Source of the DNA: an uncultured Prevotella sp.
GTDB lineage: Bacteria > Bacteroidota > Bacteroidia > Bacteroidales > Bacteroidaceae
Assembly (NCBI GenBank): GCA_937916075.1
Contig: CALGHW010000105.1
Span: 1-5,508 of the forward strand
Reading direction: 5' to 3'
DNA: 5,508 nt
The notes beneath the pieces are model-generated. The model was not told where the DNA came from. It saw nothing but the letters and a program-made list of their open reading frames with translations, and ran no database searches. Shown one piece after another: positions 1 through 4,429 of this stretch; position 1 is the first letter of the stretch, and each line of letters starts with the position of its first letter. Position numbers and translations under genes: made by a program.

Positions 1-1
1 G

Positions 2-202
2 GGATGGAAAGCCCCGCAGTGCGCCGGCGTCATCCACACCGACTTCGAGAAGGGATTCATCCGCGCCGAGGTCATCAAGTATGACGACTACATCCACTAT
101 GGCTCCGAGGCCGCTGTGCGCGAGGCCGGCAAAATGGGCATCGAGGGCAAGGACTATGTGGTGCAGGACGGTGACATCATGCACTTCCGGTTCAACGTAT
201 AA
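2..202 (+). CDS. ychF: YchF/OLA1-family redox-regulated ATPase, C-terminal end (5' partial)
   Basis: The reading frame is open from the first bases of the window and ends at TAA 200-202, leaving the last 66 residues of a protein that normally has about 365. It reads as the C-terminal TGS-type domain of YchF: residues APQCAGVIHTDFEKGF, then GSEAAVREAGK, and the terminal EGKDYVVQDGDIMHFRFNV are the strongly conserved end of this family. YchF is a cytoplasmic P-loop protein of the Obg/HflX group that prefers ATP over GTP and binds the ribosome; its precise role is unsettled. The nucleotide-binding G domain and coiled-coil insertion lie outside the window. lgt begins 20 nt after the stop on the same strand, so the two may be co-transcribed. 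The family assignment is firm because this tail is so conserved. Confidence 0.93.
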   Translation, partial: GWKAPQCAGVIHTDFEKGFIRAEVIKYDDYIHYGSEAAVREAGKMGIEGKDYVVQDGDIMHFRFNV

Positions 203-222
203 CCCACACATACTCCCGAAGG

Positions 223-1056
223 ATGAACCTACTGAACTTTATCGTCTGGAATCCCAGTCTCACCACCGTGTTCGGACTGCGCTGGTACTCTCTGTGCTGG
301 ATGCTGGGACTGGTGCTGGCCTACCTCCTGGTGCGGCAGCTCTACCGACAGCAGAAATTGAGCGACACTCTCTTCGACCCGCTCTTTATCTACTGCTTCG
401 TCGGCATCCTGGTGGGCGCGCGGCTGGGCCACTGCCTCTTCTACGAGCCCGACTATTTCCTCTCCTCAGGCACCCACCTCGTCGAGATGGTATTGCCTAT
501 CCGCTTCCTGAGCGAAGGCGGATGGAAATTCACGGGCTATGAGGGACTGGCCAGCCACGGGGGCACACTCGGCCTCATGCTGGCCCTGTGGCTCTATGTG
601 CGCAAGACCAAGGTGCCTCTCTGGCAGGTACTCGACAACATTGCCATAGCCACTCCAGTGACAGCCTGCTTTATCCGACTGGGCAACCTGATGAACTCCG
701 AGATTATCGGCAAAGTGACCGACGTGCCCTGGGCCTTTATCTTCGAGCGGGTGGACAGCGCACCGCGCCATCCCGGACAGCTCTATGAGGCCATCGCCTA
801 CGCCCTGCTCTTCTTCATAGGCTGGGCCATCTACCGGCGGCACCAAGAGAAGGTGGGCACGGGATTCTTCTTCGGCCTCTGCCTGACCTACATCTTCGTG
901 GCCCGCTTCCTCATCGAATACACCAAGGAAGTGCAGGAAGCCTTCGAGGCCTCCCTGCCACTCGACATGGGCCAAATCCTGAGCATACCCTTCATCATCA
1001 TCGGTATCGTATGCATGGTCAGAGCCAAAAACAAGAAGAAAAAACACGTACAATAA
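223..1056 (+). CDS. lgt: Prolipoprotein diacylglyceryl transferase Lgt
   Basis: Lgt is the inner-membrane enzyme that moves the diacylglyceryl group of phosphatidylglycerol onto the lipobox cysteine of prolipoproteins, the first step of bacterial lipoprotein maturation. The 277-residue product has the usual length and about seven hydrophobic segments. Family motifs are visible in order: WY at 21-22 (E. coli Tyr26), GARLGH 65-70, SHGGTLG 111-117 with His112 (E. coli His103), RLGNLMNSEIIG 152-163, RHPGQLYEA 182-190 and RFLIEYTKE 228-236. Arg152, Asn155, Glu160, Gly163, Arg228 and Glu232 keep the spacing of E. coli Arg143, Asn146, Glu151, Gly154, Arg239 and Glu243, so the enzyme should be active. 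The C-terminus is a lysine-rich cytoplasmic tail (about 268-274). The ATG at 223 is chosen because it directly precedes the first membrane segment; there is no well-spaced Shine-Dalgarno site, as is usual in Bacteroidota. The function is confident. Confidence 0.96.
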   Translation: MNLLNFIVWNPSLTTVFGLRWYSLCWMLGLVLAYLLVRQLYRQQKLSDTLFDPLFIYCFVGILVGARLGHCLFYEPDYFLSSGTHLVEMVLPIRFLSEGGWKFTGYEGLASHGGTLGLMLALWLYVRKTKVPLWQVLDNIAIATPVTACFIRLGNLMNSEIIGKVTDVPWAFIFERVDSAPRHPGQLYEAIAYALLFFIGWAIYRRHQEKVGTGFFFGLCLTYIFVARFLIEYTKEVQEAFEASLPLDMGQILSIPFIIIGIVCMVRAKNKKKKHVQ

Positions 1057-1063
1057 GAACTTT

Positions 1064-1115
1064 ACAGACAGGACGCAGAGACGCAAAGCCAGCCTTTGAG
1101 CCTCTGCGTCTCTGT
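1064..1115 (+). terminator. Interrupted inverted repeat between lgt and xpt, possible terminator
   Basis: GACGCAGAG (1072-1080) pairs exactly with CTCTGCGTC (1102-1110). Inside it CAAAG (1084-1088) pairs with CTTTG (1094-1098) around loop CCAGC, leaving a symmetrical 3x3 internal loop (ACG/AGC) with one possible C-G pair. ACAGA (1064-1068) can add pairing with TCTGT (1111-1115) across a 3-nt bulge. It begins 8 nt after the lgt stop, which suits a terminator or transcript-processing hairpin. The downstream stretch is TATATAAAAAA rather than a T-run, so intrinsic termination on the + strand is not well supported; a repeat-family element is the alternative. Confidence 0.5.
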
Positions 1116-1159
1116 ATATAAAAAAGCAAACAAAACATACAAATCATACAACAGATATT

Positions 1160-1726
1160 ATGGACTTACTCAAACAGCGAATCATGCAGGACGGCAAGTG
1201 CTATCCCGGCGGCATTCTCAAAGTAGACAGTTTTATCAACCACCAAATGGATCCCAACCTGATGATGGACCTGGCCAAGGAACTGGTGCGCATCTTCGGC
1301 GACCTGCCCATCAACAAGATTGTGACCATCGAGGCCAGCGGCATCGCCCCGGCCATCCTTGTGGGCTATCTGATGCAGTTGCCCGTAGTCTTCATCAAAA
1401 AGAAGCAACCCAAGACGATGGACAATATGCTCACCGCCGTAGTACACTCCTTCACCAAGGACCGCGACTACACCGTGTGCATCAGCAACAGCTTCCTGAC
1501 ACAGGACGACCACGTGCTCTTCATCGACGACTTCCTGGCCAACGGCAACGCCTCAAAGGGGGTCATCGACCTGTGCCAACAGGCCGGCGCCAAGATTGAA
1601 GCCATGGGATTCCTCATCGAGAAGGCATTCCAAAAGGGTGGCGACTTCCTGCGCAGCCAAGGCATACGCTACGAGGCACTGGCCACCGTGAAGAGTCTGG
1701 ACAACTGCAAAATAGACCTGATATAA
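1160..1726 (+). CDS. xpt: Xanthine phosphoribosyltransferase
   Basis: This cytoplasmic purine-salvage enzyme converts xanthine plus PRPP into XMP and pyrophosphate. The 188-residue product is close to the size of Bacillus Xpt (about 194) and starts with the typical MDLLKQRIMQDGK...PGGILKVDSFINHQMDP. Conserved family blocks are EASGIAPA (58-65) and VLFIDDFLANGNAS (119-132), the latter being the type I phosphoribosyltransferase PRPP-binding loop with its two acidic residues Asp123 and Asp124. The end, IEKAFQKGGDFLRSQGIRYEAL, is also typical of Xpt and separates it from hypoxanthine-guanine phosphoribosyltransferase. Start: ATG 1160, preceded by an A-rich stretch without a Shine-Dalgarno site. 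The NCS2 permease gene starts 22 nt downstream, the same xpt-permease pairing known from Firmicutes. The 49 nt between the upstream hairpin and the start are too short for the purine riboswitch that controls Firmicute xpt, and no obvious -7 box is visible there. Confidence 0.95.
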   Translation: MDLLKQRIMQDGKCYPGGILKVDSFINHQMDPNLMMDLAKELVRIFGDLPINKIVTIEASGIAPAILVGYLMQLPVVFIKKKQPKTMDNMLTAVVHSFTKDRDYTVCISNSFLTQDDHVLFIDDFLANGNASKGVIDLCQQAGAKIEAMGFLIEKAFQKGGDFLRSQGIRYEALATVKSLDNCKIDLI

Positions 1727-1748
1727 ACATACACACAAAGAATTCATT

Positions 1749-3101
1749 ATGTCAACCTCAACCATCCAGACATCACTCATCTACGGTGTCAACGACCGCC
1801 CGCCACTCCGCGATGCCCTCTTTGCCGCCATCCAGCATCTGCTGGCCATCTTCGTGGCCATCATCACACCACCGCTCATCATCGCCAAGGCCTTGGGGCT
1901 CGACACGGAGATGACAGGCTTCCTGGTATCCATGTCCCTGTTTGCCTCAGGCGTGGCCACCTTTATCCAGTGCCGCAAGATTGGCCCCGTGGGCTGTGGC
2001 ATGCTCTGCGTGCAGGGCACCAGCTTCTCCTTTATCGGACCGATTATCGCCATCGGCACCGTGAGCGGACTACCGGCCATCTTTGGCGCCTGTGTGCTGG
2101 GCGCACCGATAGAGATACTCGTAAGCTGCACCTTCAAGTATCTGCGGCGGGTCATCACTCCACTCGTGAGCGGTATCGTGGTGATGCTCATCGGACTGAC
2201 CCTCATCAAGGCCGGCATCGTGTCGTGTGGCGGCGGTAACGTGGAGGCACCCGACTTCGGCTCCATGCAGAACCTGACGGTCAGTGTCATCGTGCTCGTG
2301 AGCGTCATCATATTCAACCTCTGCCCCAACCGCTACCTGCGCATGAGCAGTATCTTCATCGGCATCATCATCGGCTATGCCACGGCCTTCGCCATGGGCA
2401 TGGTGGACCTCTCGGCGCTCAACAGCTCCACTCCGCATTTCTATAGTCTCCTGCCCTTCCAACTGGGCTTCAAGGTGGTGCCGTCGGCTATCATCGCCAT
2501 GGGCATCGTATACCTCGTGACGGCTATTGAAGCCACGGGCGACGTGACGGCCAACTCGATGATTTCCGGACTCCCTGTGGATGACAAGGGCTACACCAAG
2601 CGCGTGGCCGGCGGAGTGATGGCCGACGGTGTCAACTCGATGATTGCCGGCCTGTTTAGCTCGTTTCCCAACTCCATCTTCGCCCAGAACAACGGTATCA
2701 TCCAACTCACCGGCGTGGCCAGCCGCTATGTGGGCTACTTCATCGCCGTGATGCTCGTGCTGCTGGGCATCTTCCCCGTGGTGGGCATCATCTTCTCCAT
2801 GATGCCGGCACCCGTATTGGGCGGAGCCACCCTGCTGATGTTCGGCACAGTGGCCGCCACCGGTGTGCGCATCGTGGCCTCACAGGAGATGGACCGCCGC
2901 GCCGTGCTCGTGCTGGCCACCAGCCTGGCCTTCGGCATGGGCGTGGAGCTCATGCCCGACATCCTGCGCAATATGCCCGACAGCGTGCGCACCATCTTCT
3001 CCAGCGGTATCACCACCGGCGGACTCACTGCTATCATCGCCAACGCTGTGCTCAAAGTGCTGGTGAAAGACCACGAGAAGACAAACACTGAAACGAAATA
3101 A
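1749..3101 (+). CDS. pbuX: NCS2 (NAT) family nucleobase:cation symporter, probable xanthine permease
   Basis: An inner-membrane symporter of 450 residues, the normal NCS2 length, with about a dozen or more hydrophobic segments from residue 22 to 438. The signature QNNGIIQLTG (313-322) fits the NCS2 motif [QE]Nx3-4..T. Counted against E. coli XanQ, the functional residues keep exact spacing: His30 (XanQ His31), Glu261 in EATGD (Glu272), Asp293 in MADGVNS (Asp304), Gln313 (Gln324) and Asn314 (Asn325). This supports a working purine transporter and a xanthine-type binding site. Its position 22 nt behind xpt strengthens xanthine as substrate: the permease imports the base and Xpt traps it as XMP. 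A uric acid or uracil specificity cannot be excluded from sequence. The start ATG 1749 leaves a short polar N-terminus before the first helix. The gene is followed by the 31-bp hairpin at 3133-3201. Confidence 0.9.
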   Translation: MSTSTIQTSLIYGVNDRPPLRDALFAAIQHLLAIFVAIITPPLIIAKALGLDTEMTGFLVSMSLFASGVATFIQCRKIGPVGCGMLCVQGTSFSFIGPIIAIGTVSGLPAIFGACVLGAPIEILVSCTFKYLRRVITPLVSGIVVMLIGLTLIKAGIVSCGGGNVEAPDFGSMQNLTVSVIVLVSVIIFNLCPNRYLRMSSIFIGIIIGYATAFAMGMVDLSALNSSTPHFYSLLPFQLGFKVVPSAIIAMGIVYLVTAIEATGDVTANSMISGLPVDDKGYTKRVAGGVMADGVNSMIAGLFSSFPNSIFAQNNGIIQLTGVASRYVGYFIAVMLVLLGIFPVVGIIFSMMPAPVLGGATLLMFGTVAATGVRIVASQEMDRRAVLVLATSLAFGMGVELMPDILRNMPDSVRTIFSSGITTGGLTAIIANAVLKVLVKDHEKTNTETK

Positions 3102-3132
3102 GTGGCTTTTTCTACCCATCCATAAAAAAACA

Positions 3133-3201
3133 TTAAAATCAATACAGCGGCCCTGGAACAGGCTATATCTGCCTGTTCCAGGGCCGCTGTATTGATTTTA
3201 A
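3133..3201. terminator. Bidirectional terminator: perfect 31-bp stem, 7-nt loop
   Basis: Positions 3133-3163 are the exact reverse complement of 3171-3201, checked base by base, with loop TATATCT (3164-3170). The stem has a GC-rich core (GCGGCCCTGGAACAGGC) and AT-rich ends. On the + strand the 3' arm ends in GATTTTAA; on the - strand it runs into ATTTTAATGTTTTTTT. Both strands therefore give a hairpin followed by a U-rich stretch. It lies 31 nt after the permease stop and 7 nt after the stop of the convergent dfx gene, which is where a shared terminator is expected. No mismatch in 31 pairs is unusually long for a terminator. Confidence 0.85.
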
Positions 3202-3208
3202 AATACCT

Positions 3209-3589
3209 CTATCCCACATCCTTGCGCCACAACCCATGCAGATTACAATAGGCACGGACACACAAAGGACAATCGGCTGTCAGGAACACGGCTTCAGGCT
3301 TGTCGCCTGGACAAAGTTCACGACGCATCATGCCATGGGCCATAAACAGTTCTATCCACTGGATATGGTGCTCGGCCGTCGTGGGGTGCTCCACGCTGCC
3401 CACCGCCACTTTCCATCCTCCGGACACAGGTTCCACCACGGGCACATGCTTTTCTCGGGCACCGTCGGCCGTGTTTTCCCGAAGCAATGTCATCGGCTGT
3501 CCGCAACAACTCATCTGTGCCCCTGGATGGAGCACCTCCACCACATTGCCACACACCTGGCAACGATACACTTCACACTTCTTGGTCAT
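3209..3589 (-). CDS. dfx: Desulfoferrodoxin (superoxide reductase, two-iron class)
   Basis: Superoxide reductase reduces superoxide to hydrogen peroxide without releasing oxygen, a cytoplasmic defence typical of anaerobes. The 126-residue product has both iron sites. Center I, the desulforedoxin-like FeCys4 domain, is Cys10, Cys13, Cys28 and Cys29 (CQVCG ... SCCGQPM). Center II, the catalytic Fe(His)4Cys site, is His48, His68, His74, Cys115 and His118, with Glu47 just before His48. The spacing equals that of Desulfovibrio Dfx (His49, His69, His75, Cys116, His119). ATG 3589 is chosen over an upstream in-frame ATG at 3673 because the conserved protein begins at MTKKCEVYRCQVC and GGAAGAAAG immediately precedes it; the upstream 28 residues are unlike the family. 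Extra cysteines at 93, 107 and 110 (CPLC) lie near the center II ligands. The gene converges on the permease and shares its terminator. Confidence 0.94.
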   Translation of the reverse strand: MTKKCEVYRCQVCGNVVEVLHPGAQMSCCGQPMTLLRENTADGAREKHVPVVEPVSGGWKVAVGSVEHPTTAEHHIQWIELFMAHGMMRRELCPGDKPEAVFLTADCPLCVRAYCNLHGLWRKDVG

Positions 3590-3670
3590 CTTTCTTCCCT
3601 TTCTTCTTTTTGTGAAACACTTTCTGACAGCAACCAACAGGACTGTTTTTCCCCATCTGTTGCCTTGCCA

Positions 3671-3678
3671 CAAAGATA
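3671..3678 (-). promoter_or_regulatory. Possible -7 box of the dfx promoter
   Basis: Read on the - strand this is TATCTTTG, an exact match to the Bacteroidota -7 consensus TAnnTTTG. It lies 81 nt upstream of the dfx start codon, in the right orientation. No TTTG lies 19-21 nt further upstream; the nearest ones are 13 and 26 nt away, so the -33 element is missing or poor. The match is by eye only. Confidence 0.4.
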
Positions 3679-3715
3679 GCCCTTAGCCCCTCAAAAAAGA
3701 GTCACAAATGTTACC

Positions 3716-3765
3716 AAAAGCTGGCTTTTAAGCTATTTTAGGATGGTGAACACAGGAAAAAGCCA
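3716..3765. repeat. Two alternative small inverted repeats upstream of the hip operators
   Basis: AAAAGC (3716-3721) faces GCTTTT (3724-3729) across two bases. The same right arm, TGGCTTTT (3722-3729), also pairs exactly with AAAAGCCA (3758-3765) across 28 bases, so the two pairings exclude each other. The segment lies between the possible dfx promoter and the first hip operator. It might be a regulator site or chance in AT-rich DNA; no function is assigned. Confidence 0.3.
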
Positions 3766-3771
3766 ATATTA

Positions 3772-3795
3772 CTTTATACCTTTTCGGGTATAAAG
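3772..3795. promoter_or_regulatory. Hip operator 1 (distal palindrome)
   Basis: CTTTATACC (3772-3780) and GGTATAAAG (3787-3795) are perfect 9-bp arms around the 6-nt spacer TTTTCG. The core TATACC-N6-GGTATA is shared with operators 2 and 3, and its centre (3783.5) is 41 bp from operator 2. It resembles in size and layout the E. coli HipB operator, TATCC-N8-GGATA, which is also 18 bp. Binding by the downstream XRE protein is inferred from position and repetition. Confidence 0.75.
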
Positions 3796-3813
3796 AGAAT
3801 AAAAAGAAAATTA

Positions 3814-3835
3814 ATTATACCCTAAAAGGTATAAT
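3814..3835. promoter_or_regulatory. Hip operator 2 (middle palindrome)
   Basis: ATTATACC (3814-3821) and GGTATAAT (3828-3835) are perfect 8-bp arms around spacer CTAAAA, centred at 3824.5. It lies just upstream of the -7 box at 3851-3858, in the region where the -33 contacts of RNA polymerase are expected, so occupation should repress the promoter. Confidence 0.78.
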
Positions 3836-3860
3836 ACAAAGATAAATTCGTATCTTTGTA
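3835..3860. promoter_or_regulatory. Perfect inverted repeat of two back-to-back -7 boxes; hipBST promoter
   Basis: TACAAAGATA (3835-3844) and TATCTTTGTA (3851-3860) are exact reverse complements around AATTCG. The right arm contains TATCTTTG (3851-3858), matching the TAnnTTTG -7 consensus; a transcript would start near 3865, giving a very short leader before hipB at 3881. The left arm carries the same box on the - strand (3844 to 3837), so a leftward transcript toward dfx is possible. For the leftward promoter TTTA (3867-3864, - strand) lies 19 nt upstream as a 3-of-4 match to -33 TTTG; the rightward one has no recognisable -33. The repeat fits between operators 2 and 3. Confidence 0.6.
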
Positions 3861-3874
3861 CCCTAAAGGGTATA
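3857..3874. promoter_or_regulatory. Hip operator 3 (proximal palindrome)
   Basis: TGTACC-CTAAAG-GGTATA has the same 18-bp frame as operators 1 and 2 with one arm mismatch (G at 3858 in place of A). The inner symmetry TACCC/GGGTA (3859-3863, 3868-3872) is exact. Its centre is 3865.5, over the predicted transcription start and just downstream of the -7 box, and it ends 6 nt before the hipB start codon. Binding here should block initiation. Confidence 0.72.
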
Positions 3875-3880
3875 ATAACT

Positions 3881-4093
3881 ATGGACATGACACTATCAAC
3901 ATTTGTCAAGAATATGCGCGGCAAATTTGGGCTGACGCAAGTAGACCTGGCGGCTAAATCGGGAGTGGGTCTGCGCTTTGTACGAGAACTGGAACAGGGA
4001 AAACAGACGCTCCGCATGGACAAGGTCAATCAGATACTCATGCTCTTCGGACATGAAGTAGGCCCTGTGCCTATCAGAAAGGAGGAGCCATGA
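3881..4093 (+). CDS. hipB: HipB-like XRE-family helix-turn-helix regulator/antitoxin
   Basis: A 70-residue DNA-binding protein whose central part is an XRE/HTH_3 domain: LTQVDLAAKSGVGLRFVREL (18-37) covers the two HTH helices, followed by EQGKQTLRMDKVNQILMLFG (38-57), typical of HipB-like proteins. It probably dimerises on the three TATACC-N6-GGTATA palindromes upstream and represses its own operon, as HipB does in E. coli. A second ATG at residue 3 is possible, but 3881 is the first in frame after the promoter. No Shine-Dalgarno site is evident in the very short leader. The stop codon TGA overlaps the next start as ATGA, so hipS translation is probably coupled. In known hipBST systems HipB is mainly the DNA-binding partner and HipS the main neutraliser; whether that holds here is inference. 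Confidence 0.87.
   Translation: MDMTLSTFVKNMRGKFGLTQVDLAAKSGVGLRFVRELEQGKQTLRMDKVNQILMLFGHEVGPVPIRKEEP
4078..4085 (+). promoter_or_regulatory. Strong Shine-Dalgarno site for hipS inside hipB
   Basis: AAAGGAGG ends 4 nt before the hipS ATG at 4090 and lies in the last codons of hipB. It is a near-ideal anti-16S pairing sequence, while lgt, xpt and hipB in this window have no such site. It supports the ATG at 4090 and suggests strong translation of the small HipS-like protein. Confidence 0.7.
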
Positions 4094-4413
4094 AGCGCGG
4101 TAAAATATTGCTTTACGACCAACCCGTAGGCACACTCACAGAAGATGAGACAGGCTTCACTTTCACCTATGACGCAGACTACCTGAAAAAGGAAAAGGCT
4201 GAAGCCATCAGCCTCACACTGCCATTGACGGAAAAACCCTACCACGACACGGTATTGTTCCCCTTCTTTGATGGCCTTATTCCCGAGGGATGGCTGCTGA
4301 ACATCGCCGAAAACAGTTGGAAAATCAATCAGCGTGACCGGATGTCGCTACTTCTGGCCTGTTGCAAAGACTGCATCGGAGCCGTGAGTGTCATTCCTGA
4401 AGAAACAGAGTAA
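4090..4413 (+). CDS. hipS: HipS-like protein: stand-alone HipA N-terminal subdomain (Couple_hipA type)
   Basis: A 107-residue protein matching only the N-terminal subdomain of HipA kinases. Visible family features are the opening strand with VGTL (13-16), the FTYDADYL stretch (25-32), SLTLPL (41-46) and the hallmark FFDGLIPEGWLLNIA (59-73), ending with DCIGAVSVIPE (94-104), which corresponds to the GAV(x)V.P junction before the kinase core in full-length HipA. The TAA at 4411 then separates it from the kinase. This is a genuine split rather than a recent break: the downstream gene has its own ATG in a different frame 16 nt later, plus its own N-terminal motif. In E. coli O127 HipBST the equivalent HipS neutralises the HipT kinase, so an antitoxin role is inferred. 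A simple subunit completing HipA is the alternative. Confidence 0.85.
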   Translation: MKRGKILLYDQPVGTLTEDETGFTFTYDADYLKKEKAEAISLTLPLTEKPYHDTVLFPFFDGLIPEGWLLNIAENSWKINQRDRMSLLLACCKDCIGAVSVIPEETE

Positions 4414-4429
4414 AAAGAAGACCCTAACC

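Noticed and set aside
466..1086. 206-codon open frame on the - strand opposite lgt
   Set aside because: It is fully antisense to a clear lgt gene, has no recognisable family features and a composition (His/Glu/Gly-rich) typical of reverse-complement shadows of a membrane protein gene.
1111..1159. Purine riboswitch upstream of xpt
   Set aside because: The 49-nt A-rich leader is too short and lacks the three-way junction arms; the nearby hairpin is a simple nested stem.
2070..2705. 211-codon - strand frame inside the permease gene
   Set aside because: Low-complexity His/Asp/Glu-rich translation, the expected antisense shadow of a hydrophobic high-GC gene; no family resemblance.
3590..3673. 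N-terminal extension of desulfoferrodoxin from the upstream ATG at 3673
   Set aside because: The added 28 residues (Lys/Arg-rich) are not part of the family, and the candidate -7 box at 3671-3678 would overlap that start; ATG 3589 has a GGAAGAAAG leader and begins the conserved sequence.
3236..3679. 147-codon + strand frame across dfx
   Set aside because: It lies opposite a desulfoferrodoxin whose nine iron ligands are all in the family spacing; the + strand product resembles nothing and would run through the dfx promoter region.
4388..4429. GTG start giving hipT a 14-residue N-terminal extension overlapping hipS
   Set aside because: The extension is lysine-rich filler generated by the other frame of the hipS end; the ATG at 4430 sits directly before the conserved CLYC motif.
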